Positions 27,331-40,252 of a stretch of 64,000 nt of DNA are shown in pieces. Positions within the stretch are counted from its first letter, which is position 1. Every line of letters starts with the position of its first letter. Origin of the DNA: Ifrita kowaldi (Eukaryota > Chordata > Aves > Passeriformes > Cinclosomatidae); NCBI GenBank assembly GCA_013398055.1, contig VZRS01005617.1:63733-127732 (forward strand). Direction: 5' to 3'. The notes under the pieces are model-generated. The model was not told where the DNA came from. It did not search any database and saw only the letters and a program-made list of their open reading frames with translations. The position numbers and the translations under genes are program-made.

Positions 27331-30300
27331 GATTCTCCAAGGGAAGCACAATGTTCACCTCAATCCATTTTAAAATATGGCTCGAGACACATTCCAAGAG
27401 AGCCCCTTTTGCTGCCTGCCTCCACCTCAGTGGATCCCAACACCAAATGCATTAAAACAAAGCAGGCATTGGACCACAGGCAGCCAAATAAAACCCTGTT
27501 GGGTAGGACGGTGCTCTGCTTTGGAAAGAAAATATGGGATGCTCCTGCACTCCAGGTTCTCATGGAAAATCTAATTCCTCTGGCAACCCAAGCAGAACAC
27601 TGGGAACTCTGCCTTTTAAGAGGGCACATCTGGTTTAAAAGAAAAGTTTAATACAGGAGTTATTACAGGGTAAATCAAACCGAGGTCACCTGTGCAAAAT
27701 ATTTTTTCACAATTTAAAAAACTTGTTCAGAGTAACCAGGAGGCTGGAACTTGCATTGTGCATTTAACAGAGCACAAGCAGAAACTAAACATGACAGGTG
27801 TGTAAATCTCAGCAATATATTTATTTGGGAAAAAAACCCCAACAAGAAGTCATATAGAATTTGAAATAACTGCAGTCTTTGTCAGCTGTATGTATTGAAC
27901 ACAGATTAAAAATAATACCTTACACTATTCCCAACAATTATCCCTTTACATAAGAAGCAGAAGTCCATTGTTTGAGACTTCTGGCTGCTTCACCTCATCT
28001 TCCCGAAATCTATCTCTTTTTAAAGTTTTTCTTTTTTCCCTTGTGAATGTTCAATCTAATAAAATATTATTTGGTATTTATGAGGAAAAAATACTGTCAA
28101 ATCAGACTTCTGATGAGCTCAACTACTTTCTCCAGTTCACTAATAACTATATATAATGCAATAATCATATGAACTTCTTTTGATAAAGGCCAATAATATG
28201 ATAAAACTAAAACAATTATTAGCATTACTGATCGGGAGAATGCAATGGATATTTGATCCGATTAGCAAACCAAAAGAAAGTCAAAGCTCATCCAAATAAT
28301 ATTTATCTGCTTTTATTTCCTACTACTGTGATATGATATGATGGATGTTGAATAAAGACTGTATCCATCAGCTCCTGGACTGCATTCAGTTTTAAGGAAG
28401 AAAACAAAAATAAAAATGCTTTTCAGCATGGAAAAAGCAAATCCCATATAATCCCAAGCATGGCCAGTATAAACACAAGCTTTACATAGCATAATAATCC
28501 CTTACAAATCTTTGCACTAGGAGACATTCAAATTTTGGAATAAGCATGTTGAAAATATGGCCTATTCAGTCTCTCAGCAGCCCAGGGGACCAAGCACCGT
28601 GTTTGTGAGGGAATTATGGAAGAGATCCATGGCAAAGTCCCGGGCACCCTCCCCACGGCAGCTGACAGGGCTCTGGGGAGGTGGAAGGGACAAGAAGACA
28701 AACAGCCTTGTTCTGTCACATTCCCCCAGCGCCAAGCTGAAACACAAAGCTGAAGGTGCAGCCTTCCCAGAGGTGTTACAAGTGTGGGAGGCAAACTTTC
28801 TAAAAATTGAGGCACTAGATACTAGATAACACTCTGCACATAGAAAACCAGCAGTAAACCCCCCTTGTTCATTAAGCACGGACTAATTTCAGATCCTGTG
28901 ACTTGTGGATAGGTCATGTATGTAAGAGCTCATGAAGGACTTCAGATGGATTTCTTCAGCTGGGCTTGGCTATCAACACTTCCCATATGCCTTAGAGATG
29001 TTTGTCTTTCACTTCAGGCTACAACCACGTTTTGGTCTAAGTTCCCACACTTGCTACCCCAAAATCCTCCTCTCAATTCTTCCATGGCTGTGGGCCTCCT
29101 GTCACCTCGTTGTCAGCAGTTCCCACTTCAACTGCTGTTCACTGAGGGATTCAAAACATCCAAATGTACTTTGATAAAGCAAAACTTTCAGAATACAGTG
29201 AACTTTTGTGATCTTTGCTTCCTCCAACGTGTAGATACGAAAACGTAGGTTCTGGTGAGAAACTTCTATTTCATCCCACAAGAAGCTGTACAAGGTAAAA
29301 CAGGGTAAATAAAGTTGTTACTACACTGCCTGTCATTGGATGGCTCATCTAAAAATGGTCCTTCTACTCCAAAGTCGTGCTGTTGACATCAAATACAAAT
29401 GAAATATCTGTCCTATTATTGTCACAGACCAAAAGCAACCAACAAACTAACCTCAGAGCTCTGGAATAATAATATAGGCCCCTTAACCCAGCTAACTATG
29501 CAGTTAAAGGAATCATTTTTTGTCTTCTTCAATCCCTTTTACATGAAAAGCAATAAAAGAAAAGCCTTATAAGCTCAAGATATATCTAATTTTAATTTTT
29601 TTAAAGAGACCTAAGCAGGCAAAGCACATACTTGCACATGAACTCCAAAATGAGTTACTTAAAGCCATTAAAGTTTGTACAGCGAGGAGCTTAATTGAAT
29701 TAATGGGACAACTCTGCCTTTTGAATTTCTGATGTTGAAACAGAAAAAGCTGAGTGTAGAAAAGTGGGAAAATGATGGTAATTGGAGTAGTCAAACCAAA
29801 TGCCATGGTAGAGATATTTCTCGATTATTTCTAGTCACTAATATCTATGAGGGAGAAAAAAACGGAGGCAAACACTGTGCACACTGTGCCACCACTAACT
29901 GCACTAAATTGAATTGCACTAAAACTGCAAAACAAACACTATTTAACATTAAAAATCCCGATTTTAGCAGATATTTAAACTTCTGATAAAGTATCCTTGC
30001 CATCCACAGAACTCAAGTGATATCATCATTTATGTTATCATTTATGAGGTAGGATATTGCTTATTAATTAAGTTTATTCATTTTTATACATACCTTTTTT
30101 ATCCATAGTAGTATTTTCTAGAAAATATTACTTTTAAATGCCTTCAATGAGAAATAACATCTTCACAGCTAATATGACCTCAGTAATTACAGCTCACACT
30201 GCATTTCACATTTTTACCCAATTGCAAAACTGGTGCTCTTTCAATAAAAGATGTCCATCTATTGGAGTCTTTAAGAAACACACCAGGAAAATTTAAATTA

Positions 30301-30673
30301 TAGTAGGAAGCTGAACTTGACATTAACCTAGATCTGTTTAGTGAAAAAATACACAAAAATAATTATAGGTGCTATACAGATAAGCCTACATTTTAAGATA
30401 CTCGTTTTTGAGGGGTTTTTTGGTTAGTGCAATTTAATTTCATAGATGATTGATTAAAGGAGGAGACATTCAAGAAGTACCTTGAAATCAAAACTGTGTC
30501 TCTTAAAAGATGAGAAATTTATGTTAATAAATAGAAACTCAGTCAACAGAACAGTAAAATAATCAGAATTTGACTACATCAAGTACCACTAAAATAAGGG
30601 GATAAGGGGTCCATGTGGAAAAAAATCAGTGTTTTCTATGAAATTGGTAGTGAAAGCTGAGAGTCCAAAATGA

Positions 30674-31055
30674 AATCATAGAACCGCAGGATGATTTGGG
30701 TTGGGAGAGACCTTTAAAGCTCATCCAGTGCCACCCCCTGCCATGGGACACCTTCCACTATCCCAGGTTGCTCCAAGCCCCATCCCTTGGACACTGCCAG
30801 GGATCCAGGGGCAGCCACAGCTTCTCTGGGAAATCCATTCCAGGGCCTCAGCAGCCTCTCAGCAGAAACATTCTCCCTCATGTCTGCTCTGAATCAACCC
30901 TCTTTTAGTTCAAAACCATCCCCCACTAAAAACTGTCCCCGTCTTTCCCATAAGCGCCCTTTAAGGATTGAAAGGCCACAGCAGGGTCTCTGTGGAGCCG
31001 TCTCCTCTCCAGCCGAACAGCCCCAGCTCCCTCGGAGCCTGTCCCTCGAGGGACA
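30674..31055 (-). mobile_element. CR1 LINE 3' fragment, longest in the window
   Basis: About 380 bp of CR1 3' end in reverse complement. It runs from aatcatagaaccgcaggatg through ccatgggacaccttccacta, cacagcttctctgggaaatc and ccattccagggcctcagcag, to a terminal block with tctcctctccagccgaacag. It is a 5'-truncated copy and carries no intact reverse transcriptase. The ORFs overlapping it are by-products of its GC-rich sequence. Confidence 0.88.
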
Positions 31056-31442
31056 CTCATCTGTTTGGTGACAGCTTTATTCCAAGTGCCAGCGTGGGCG
31101 GGGAGCGGGAGGAGAAGGGAAGGAGTGGGCCACGGAGCTCCAGCTTGGCAGCACGTTTTCCATGTGTCCCTGCGGGCAGCAGCAGGGCAGGAGAGGAGCA
31201 CGTTTGGGCTTCCTGGCTGCTCCCTGCAGTGCCAGCCCCGGAGCGCCCCAAAAAGCTCTCCCGACCCCTCACTTGGAGCACCCCCAGCCACCGACTGCCT
31301 GAGGAGCCAGCAGCTTTCCCTCTCCTGCTGCTCCCCAGAGCTAGAGAGAATGAACTGCCTTTTTTTTTCCTCAGGACACAGAAAATATTCCAAAGGAAGA
31401 AATGGAGAAACCCAGCAGCTTAATCTGTATTCACAGAAAGAG

Positions 31443-31463
31443 AATATATATATCTATCTATCT
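31443..31463. repeat. (AT)n(ATCT)n microsatellite
   Basis: A short TA/TATC repeat between the two adjacent CR1 copies. Confidence 0.85.
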
Positions 31464-31538
31464 CATATTCTCAGGATGGAGATCTAATCGTGGAATGGGT
31501 GGGATGCAGTTCAAATCTCTTTGTCAAGCAGAAAGTAA

Positions 31539-31581
31539 CATACATACATACATACATATGTATATATATATATATATACAC
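31539..31581. repeat. (CATA)5(TA)n microsatellite
   Basis: A compound CATA and TA repeat that abuts the CR1 fragment beginning at 31584. Confidence 0.92.
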
Positions 31582-31583
31582 AC

Positions 31584-31835
31584 TCATAGAATTATAGAAC
31601 CATTAAGGTTGGAAAAAGATCACTGAGTCCAACATCCCCCCAGCACTGCCCAGGCCACCACTGACCCATGTCCCCAAGTGCCAAATCCACATGGATTTTA
31701 AATCCCTCCGGGGATGGGGACTGCACTACTGCCCTGGGCAGCTGTGCCAGGGCTGGACCATCCCTTTAGTGAAGAAAATTTCTGAATATCCAACCTAAAC
31801 TTCCCATGGCACAAGTCAAGGTCATTTCGTCTCAA
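31584..31835 (-). mobile_element. CR1 LINE 3' fragment next to a TA-rich microsatellite
   Basis: It begins tcatagaattatagaaccat, then aaggttggaaaaagatcact, followed by the blocks ccactgacccatgtccccaa and gactgcactactgccctggg. It belongs to a different CR1 subtype from the copy at 30674-31055. It abuts the (CATA)n(TA)n tract at 31539-31581. Confidence 0.87.
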
Positions 31836-31947
31836 ATGCGATGGGGCCATCTTGAAAACATGAATAGTTCCAAGGTAGTGGGGTGTGCACCAAATGCTGA
31901 CTGTGCGCCATTTATGTTACCAATAAAAAATGAAAATTGAAATGAAA

Positions 31948-31966
31948 ATTATTATTATTATTATTA
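31948..31966. repeat. (ATT)6 microsatellite
   Basis: Six ATT units. Confidence 0.9.
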
Positions 31967-33151
31967 GTGAATAATATTAATTATGGTCTGAAAGAGGCTA
32001 ATCACAGGAGCTAGTACTCATGAAGGGCTGTCAGCACACTGACATTTCTGCAGCATGATCTGCCACATTCTCCTACCCAGAAGTTTTTACTTCCTTTTAA
32101 ATAATTGCAGCTGGAGAAGGCAGTTAAATCTGTGATTTAAACTGTGTTTCAGGGAGTTTTTTGGGTTGAGTTATTCAGATCAGTAAAGCAGCACCTCTGG
32201 TTTGAATAGCACTGATGAGTGTCAGTACAGAAAGCACCTGTAAAATGGGAGTACAGTCATTGCTATTAATGTGGGGTCACTAACAGAGCACACTCACTGT
32301 GGACTGCTCAGAATTTAAGAAGAGAAAAAAAAGGGAATAAATGAGGAAAAGCAAGGCAAACCTTACAGTGCATATCCCAGCATCACCCACAAGCCTGACA
32401 ATCTTTCTGGGGAAAAGAAACAACGGCAAACTAACAGCAAAAAAGCAACCTCGTGTTTGCTGCTTTCCTTTCCTTTTCCCTCCTTCCAGCTCTTCATTCC
32501 CCCTAAGAAAAGGCTCAAGCTTTCAATCTCAAAACACTTCTTCAAAATTGGAATAGCCCAAATCAACAGTCACACAAATGATTACAAAAATTACACCATA
32601 AAAGGAAAAAAACCCTCTTTCCCACTAGATTTTGTTAGAAGTGTTTCATAGATTACGATTCCCTTCCACAAAGGGTTCCAAATATTCTGCTGGAATTAAA
32701 CTGGTGGCAGTGGATTGCTACATTCCTGCAGCTCTTACAAGGGTTGGAATGGGTCCTAAATGAAACATAATATAGCAAATAACAAAATGATGAGCTTCCT
32801 CAGAAGGACCAGGACTGCAAATGTACATTATTACCTTTTAAAAGAAGAAGTTTCCTACGTATATTGCTAGTTTTGCAATTTGATAAAGCAGCTGGGGAGG
32901 AATGATATTAAACATATAAATTTTCTTTCTTTGCTGCATATTGATTGTAGTGAATTAGATTAAATCTACAGCTATTTTGTTTTGGTTGTGAGAGCTTGTT
33001 TGGAGTCAGCTGGCTGCAAAAATACCCTTTTGCCAAGCGCCAGTGGCACAGACGAGGGAGCTGAATCAATTAATACACGAAGAGTTATTTTGGCAAAATG
33101 ACTGACGTGGGCAGCTGACGGCCCAATCCCATCTCCCACCTGCAGGGATAG

Positions 33152-33212
33152 CTGCTTCCTGCTGGAAAGGGCCACCTCCAAGGCAGCTGGAGCCTTTTCC
33201 AGCAGGAGGCAG
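33152..33212 (+). ncRNA. Long perfect-stem hairpin, pre-miRNA-like (candidate only)
   Basis: Bases 33152-33172 pair with 33192-33212 over 21 consecutive positions: 19 Watson-Crick and two G:T wobbles (33156 with 33208, 33169 with 33195). Above this, after a 4-nt bulge, 33177-33180 pairs with 33188-33191, leaving a 7-nt loop. The 61-nt size resembles a Dicer-ready pre-miRNA. The two wobbles become A:C mismatches in minus-strand RNA, so the fold is better for a plus-strand transcript, antisense to SHANK2. Against miRNA: I see no long paired lower stem for Drosha. It may be an inverted repeat without function. Confidence 0.35.
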
Positions 33213-34387
33213 GAGCCAAGGCCGGGTGGGAAGGGGTGCAGGGCTGCCTGACCATCCCTGTCCCCGCCGGGTTCTGTATCCCAGTTGTACATCCCGGTAT
33301 TTCTCACAGTTGCTTGGAGACAGTTGCTGTGTTACAAGTCAACTGGAGCTGTAAAATAGCACCACGGGCACAGATTGGTGATACTCTGTCAAGGGGGATC
33401 TTGTACTTGCTGATTGCTCAGGGCTCTCTCTCCTCGCTCCTCAATATTCCGAGATTTAGGTATTTAGGAGGGAATGACTTAGGAAGGTTTCTGTCCTCAC
33501 TGATACATTTGTGATCCGTGTTTAATACCAAAGTTAAACCTTCTGAAACTGCACTGATCATTTCCCCGTGCTGAATTTTGCTCACAGGATTTTTCGAGTT
33601 ACACAAAAAAATGTGGAGATTATCATTAAACAGGACAAGGGAAATATTTCACACACTGGCTCAATAAATAAAAGACATAGTTTACAAATCAGTAGCTGCA
33701 TTTTGTTCCTGCTCAGTATTAGGAGATATGAAATACATTTCTCTCTCTTATGAATATGGATCTAGACCATGTGTCAGAGCTACCTGATGTGACACACGAA
33801 GAGTTTAATTCACTGCCACTCTTTCTGTCCCTTAGCACCTTATCCTTGCTCATATTTCTGACATCTTTTGCACTTTGCATGCGTGTATTTTAAGCCAACC
33901 GTGAAACAGAGGCACAAATACATTTAATGAACAGAAAGCAGAAATTCCAGGATCTCTGAGTCCTCTGCAAAGCTGCTTCCCAGCTGGTCAGCCCCCAGCA
34001 TGTCCTGGTGCCCGGGGTGATTCCTCCCCAGGTACACTTCCTTTGACATGCTCAACATTGGCATCTACTGCTCTTTTAGTTAAGCTCCAAATGCTTTACT
34101 GGTTTTGAATTTTGCCTAAGTTCCTCTACCTGATTATTTTTGCACAAATTTACCAGGACAGCTCACAGAGCACAGCCCTCAAAAACTGCACTCCTTTTCC
34201 GCTGTATTTTGAAATCAGTCCATTTATCTCTACCCTTTATTTCCTATCTCGGGAGGTCATTTTCTCCCACTACACAATAACCTGGTTTTCAGGCACATCT
34301 TTCCCATTGTCCACATGAAAGCTGAGACTGCCAGGGCAGTTTTTCATACAACCACCAATTTCTTCCAGAAACATGACTTCCCATTTT

Positions 34388-34482
34388 GGAATCACTAAGG
34401 TTGGAAAAGACCTCCCAGATCATCAAGCCCAGCCTTCGACTAAACACCACCACGCCCCTGAACCATATCATGAAGTGCTAAA
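34388..34482 (-). mobile_element. CR1 LINE 3' fragment
   Basis: The block ggaatcactaaggttggaaa is followed by agacctcccagatcatcaag and cccagccttcgactaaacac. About 95 bp are recognisable before decay. Confidence 0.8.
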
Positions 34483-36010
34483 TTTTAGCTCCTGGAGGCT
34501 GGTGGGTTTTTTAATCCCTTTTCTAGCAATTCTCATCTTTCTGACACCAGCACCAGCTCTCCAGCTGTGGGAACATTCCTAATTCAGTTCTCAGGTCGTT
34601 ACTCTCAGTGGCCTGAGGAAGCAGCCATATCCCAAACGCCTCCGTAGCTGGTCTGTGACTAAGAACCCTCTGAGGTTTCCATCTGTAACATTCTCTTTCA
34701 ACAGTGCTGCCTTTTAAAGGTCCATCATCCTCCAGGTCTGCTGACCTCTGGCAGACCTCCCTATTTCTGGCACATGTGAAAGAAAAACGTCTATCATCAG
34801 AGTTTTATGCCTTTGGCTACTTCTTCCTCAGGATCTATTTTGGTGAGCCATACGACAGAGTTTTAGCTCTGCAGGGTTTAAAGTCTCTTCTCCCTTGTTC
34901 ATATTTCCAGTTTTAAACTAAGACTTCCTAACTCTAAGTGATGCTGTTTAGAAGCCATTTAACAACACTATCTTTTTTGGTGGCTGCACTCCTAATAGAC
35001 CAAAAAATGAGGAAGAAAAGCAAAAAACCATTCAGCTATCTTTTGTTTAAAAAGGTGTCTAAGGCAGGCCAATCTGTGTAGAAGGATGCTAAATTTCCAA
35101 TCTCAGGGCAAATAAAAATCCTTGAAGAGCCAAAGAGAAATGCTGCTTAGCTTAATTCAGAAGAATGCTTTAATTTTGCAAACCAGGTATTGCTCTGGAA
35201 TTGTTTAATTTTTCGCCCTTGAGCTTGTTGTAGCAAGGGTTGTCCTGCCACATGCTGGGTTACGCTTTCTGCAGAGCCATCAATCCACATAAAGTGTATC
35301 CAGACAGCTCCTTGGACACCAACCCAGGACAATTTTGAGAGCTCTCAGGAGCTGACCTGTGCCTCTCACTAAACTGATGAGGCAGCACTTCTCTGTGAAG
35401 CCAATTGTTCGCAGAAATATTTCATTATTTTCTATTTTTTTCGTTACTTTTCTGTATCCCAGAGACCACCACCTCAGTCCTCCTACAACGGATGGCGTGG
35501 AGCAGCCAAGTTCCTTTTCAGACCAAGCAAACTCAGTGAAATTTATCCAAAAGACCATTGATGGAATTAGGATATTTTAGTGACAAACTGAGTTGCAAAT
35601 GCCCAATTCCCAACCCTTAATTTATTAGGCCATATAACAGAGAAAGAATTTGATCGCAACATTATGACACAGCTGTTTTATTTCAGAGGTGGAGCGAGGC
35701 CAAGCATTTGGTAATTGCTCTGCTTCAGTCAGTGAGGACTCGAGAGCTGGGGAAGTGGCATTGTTTGCTGCCAGGCAGGAAGCCCAAGGAAGCTCATTAA
35801 CCAGCCCCAGGACACGCAGGGCTGAGGGGCTGATCCTCACCAGGCCATGGCAGGTGGCAGCACAGCAACAGCAGGGACCTTCCTCTCCCACACTGAGCAC
35901 AGTTAGCAGCAGTTCAGCCTAAAATCTGCATTTCCCAGCAAAAAATCTGCGTCTTCCAGCCAGAGGATATTGGGCACAGTTGTCTGGGCCTGTGTGGAGA
36001 TCTGAAAGTA

Positions 36011-36116
36011 TCATGGAATCATGGAATGGAAGGGATCTGAAAGGTCATTCAGTTCCAGCTCCCTGGCCATGAGGGAGACATTTCCACTAGGCCAGGGACA
36101 CCTTCCACGAGACCAG
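36011..36116 (-). mobile_element. CR1 LINE 3' fragment
   Basis: The sequence has tcatggaatcatggaatgga, then agggatctgaaaggtcattc, then gggacaccttccacgagacc. It is a short CR1 copy, truncated at about 105 bp. Confidence 0.8.
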
Positions 36117-36849
36117 AAATCTGATGAAGATTCTCCTAATGTGATAAAGCTGATTAGCATACCAGCAGTGTCAGTAAAATCTGTGGTCTTCTGTTCATTT
36201 CCCTGGAAGTTCAATCCCACATGCTGCTCTTTCTTGTTCATTTCCCCGCTTTAGAGCAGTTTATTCATCCTTGCTCTGCCCTGCCTTTATCAAAATGCAG
36301 TTGTCCTATCCCTAAGGCAGTGATGTGCTGTCAATATTTTAATAATGTTGCCGTAACTCAGCTGTCCCCAGCCCCCCGCTCTGGGTGCAGGATTAGTGTC
36401 CTCTGGTGCTCTGGAAATCCCTCCATGCACAAGTTGGGAAGCTTTTGCCTCAGCCAAGGAAAAAAGCTCACAGTGCTGCATTATACTGCCACAGCAAATC
36501 TCTGCCTTGTAGAAGCCAGACAGGGATGGAGAAAGGTTGTCAGCATTAACCACCGTGGTTGCCATTCTTATCTGACCTTGGGAGCGAAGGGGAACAGGGG
36601 AAAACAACGAATCACTCTTTAGATTTTTCAAACTGCTGGAAAAAATTGTCAGAGGGAGAATCATATCATCTTCCTTTTTTATACTCTCACCTCCTTAGGA
36701 AGCTTATTCATATCCCTGTCTCTATTTAGGCTTCCTAGCACATACTCATTGGTGCATTCTTGGAGGGGCACAGGGAAAGAGGGGGCAGGGGAGGCTCTGC
36801 TCCCCCAAATCCCACCCCTGGCTGGCTGAGAAACCAAAGGGTTAACAGC

Positions 36850-36864
36850 ATTATTATTATTATT
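36850..36864. repeat. (ATT)5 microsatellite
   Basis: Five ATT units followed by a C-rich stretch. Confidence 0.88.
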
Positions 36865-39800
36865 CCCCACCACTTGCATTACTCAGAAAAATCCCGGCAG
36901 GCTGCCAAAGCTGCCACAAAACATGAACAGCCTGAAGAGATGGATACATATGGTGGCTGAGGCAGCTACATCCAGCCCAGGCTACCACTGCTATTAGGAA
37001 TGCTCAGAGAAAAGGGATCTCTCCTGACCACACGGCCCTGGGAATGCCTGGAAAACATGACAGCACTTCAGGGAGCTGGGCTCTCATTGTTCCACACCAG
37101 CTCTCCCAGTGTTACTGGGCTCTGAAGCTTATTTGGGGATTGAAATTTGGACATCTCTGCTTGAATCACGGGGTTATCTCCAGTCCCTGACAGAGGAATC
37201 CCAGGGGACAGCTGGCACTAACATCAAGATGACAAGACATGGAGCAATGAGAGTTCTACAGATACAATCAATGGGTTCACCTTTTTAAGAAGTCCTCCAG
37301 AAGTGAGGAATTTAGGGAACGAAAAATAATTTTTTAAAGGTTGGCCAGGCTTCCCAGATGTTAGAAAGTGCTGGATTTATGCTTTTTTTCCACATATAAA
37401 CAATATGTTACCAGCCTTATTCACATATTTTACTGTTGATAATCTTTGAGTGATTCAGTGCCTTGATACAAAGCCATAAATCTGACAATTTCCAAATGTT
37501 TAATTTTTCAAAACATGTACTGCCATTGCCTTCCTACTACTATTTATGTGGAAACACATGGGCTGGATTTATCCAGCTCAACTTACATTCCTGCTCAGAG
37601 CATTTGCGTCCCTAACCTGGGCCAAGCAGGCCCTTGTTTACTGCCCAGCTGTGGTCTTCAGTCCTTAAGAAAGAAATCATATCCACAAATTTTGTGAAGA
37701 AAAAAAATTGCTATTTTATTTTGATTTGGGCTGCTCTTAGTCTTTACTCCTTCTGGAAATAAGTTGCTGAGCATTTTCTACATTGCACAGTAAGTTTAGT
37801 AAACGTTACATTTTAAACGAGGTTCTGTAATTCCAAGTCTAAGTATAACCTTCTTCCTTCAACCACTCCTAATATATCCTAAAATCCCAACAGAGCCATT
37901 CAGCAAAGCTGTTAACTTGCAAATACAAAGTTGATCCTCAGATTGATATCTTGAAGCTTTATTCTGCATCACAAACACCTCACAGTCTGTTAAACCATTG
38001 GATCAAAATGCCTCAGTAGACTTACAGGAAAAAAACCCCAATATGTAATCAATTTTTTTTCCCATTTTCTTGTTTTTTGCCCATCTCTTTCAACTTTTGG
38101 GATTACATTTGTAAGGGTTTTCCTTCTTGGTTCTTTTTTTTTCTCGTTGGCAAGAAGACTGACAAAAGAAGAGAAGTATGCTGGGATTGCATTTTATCTA
38201 TTTTTGGTCTCTCTGCCTGACTGATAGCAGCTCATCCACTACTTGGGGGATCTTACTCCAAACCAGAGTGAAACACTCCAAGTTTAACTTATCAAAGATG
38301 AGCAGGGGGCAGTGAGACTGGATCTCACACAACCTTGTAAATGCAGATTATCTATATTGAAAGCATCAAATAAAATCAACCCCTTCTTGTGCTGGAAGCA
38401 GATGGGGCTTGCAGAGAGCAGGAGCATCCTTTGGGAATGGGCTGCTGAGCCTGAGCTTGCACACATCACTCCAAACTCCACAGTAAGCAAATTCTCAAGT
38501 CTGCAGACTGAAGATCTCATTTGGTATTTAGGATATGAAGGATCAGGCAGTCAGGAACCTTCCCACAACTACAGACAAAGAGATTTTTTTAATACCTATC
38601 ATTGTAACGGGACAGTTTTCAGAGTAAACTTTGTGGGGAGAGAGTTCTCTGTGTGCACAGGAGAGAACAGGAACCAATGTGAATCACAACTAATTAAAAT
38701 AATAATTCAAAAGAGACACTTCTCCCAAAGACATTACTGCAGAACAATAAAAAAGTTGCTGTGCAAACACGGCATATTTTATTGAAGGCAGCATTTCTTC
38801 ATTCTGATCCCTACGGACTGGAAACCAAAATCCAAAGTGGGGAAAATAATGTTTCTTGTCTATAGAATATGATAAAATTGAGATATTAGAAGGGGAAAAA
38901 AAACCCAAAACCAAAACAAGAAAACAAAGATCAAAAGCAAAAAACAACAAATCCCTGATACTTTCCTATGGAGACAAAGAAATAAGAATTAGAGTTTTCT
39001 AAAATGTGGATTTGCACAATCTTGGCAATTTGAAAGTTAATGCGTAGAATGGGTCGTACATCTCCCAAAAACTGCTGTCATGTCACTGATCTGATGCTGA
39101 TTATGAGTAACTGTGTTAAAACTCTCTGGGTGGAAAATTGCCTGGCAGCAGCATTTTTGCATATAAGATCATCACTTAAAAAAAAAAAAAATTAAAAATA
39201 AACAACTTTTACATCTTACTACATCAAAAGGTCTTTAGAAATATGTAAATTGGATTAATGACATTCATTTGTACATTAAAAGCAGCAAAACAGAGAATAT
39301 AAAACTACTTAAAATATCAAATGTTTTTTTAATATTCTGAGAGTCAAGCTGAAGCTTCAAGAGTAATCTAGCAATTAGATATGGGTTAGTATGCAAATGA
39401 AGGAAGAATTTCATCCATTAAAAATTCCTCTGTAATGTTAGGAAGGTGACAACATTCCTGTGTGGAAAACGTATCCTTGGTGAGTCTCACAACAGTGTCA
39501 AACATTGCACCAGTTCCCACTTTTATATTCCAAACCCCTCCCTGTTTTCTGAGGTTAAAGACAAGAATTTACCAACTACATAATAATCCCTTCAGAGACG
39601 GAAAATCCTATCCATGCAATCTTTCTATTCCAGTGACAGTCAATATTAACGTTCACAGATCCTAATCTATCCAAAATGAATCTAACTTTCATTTCAATCT
39701 GCCTTGAAAAAGGACAAGAAAAAAGCCAGTGCCCGAATGACAAGATTTAATGTAGCTGCTTTAGGTGCATTTGCATTGTTCAGAGAGGATCCAGCCACCA

Positions 39801-39969
39801 CATGCAGCCATCAGAGGATTTATCCACCATGGGAATGGTCTGAATCCCATGTTTCCAGTTCCAGTGAAGCAGCTGAAACGTGAGCACTTGGATAAGGCAA
39901 CTACACAAAGCTGGAACTGCCTCACAGAACCCTAAAACCCTGCAAGTTATCCCAACTTCTTTGCCAGGA

Positions 39970-40252
39970 CAGAACCAGAGAATGGTTTAGGTTGGAAAAA
40001 CCCTCGAAGATGACTGAGTCCAACCACTAACCCAGCAAGGCCAAGGCCACCACTGACCCATGTCCCCAAGTGCCACATCCACACAGCTTTTAAATCCCTC
40101 CAGCAATGGCTTCACCACTGCCCTGGGCAGTGTGTTCCAGGCCCTTCTTTCTGGGGAGATGTTTTGCCTAATATCCAATCTAAACCTCTCCTGGTCCACC
40201 TTGAGGCCATTTCCTCTTGTCCTGTTCCTTGGGAGAAGAGGCAGAGGCCATC
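39970..40252 (-). mobile_element. CR1 LINE 3' fragment
   Basis: About 280 bp, opening with agaaccagagaatggtttag then gttggaaaaaccctcgaaga. Later blocks include ccactgacccatgtccccaa, cactgccctgggcagtgtgt and ttgaggccatttcctcttgt. It is the same subtype as the copy at 31584-31835. Confidence 0.87.

Noticed and set aside
27335..27360. Candidate start of the next SHANK2 exon (Val-Asn after an AG on the minus strand)
   Set aside because: The peptide continues IVLPLEN instead of the expected Asn-Glu-Asn-Val-Val.
30926..31423. Overlapping long ORFs on both strands
   Set aside because: They run through and beyond the CR1 3' UTR fragment and a GC-rich flank, where stop codons are rare. They do not encode CR1 reverse transcriptase.
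38312..38785. Open frame of 157 codons on the plus strand
   Set aside because: No recognisable domain, no splice sites or promoter context, and one ORF of this length is expected by chance in 64 kb read in six frames.
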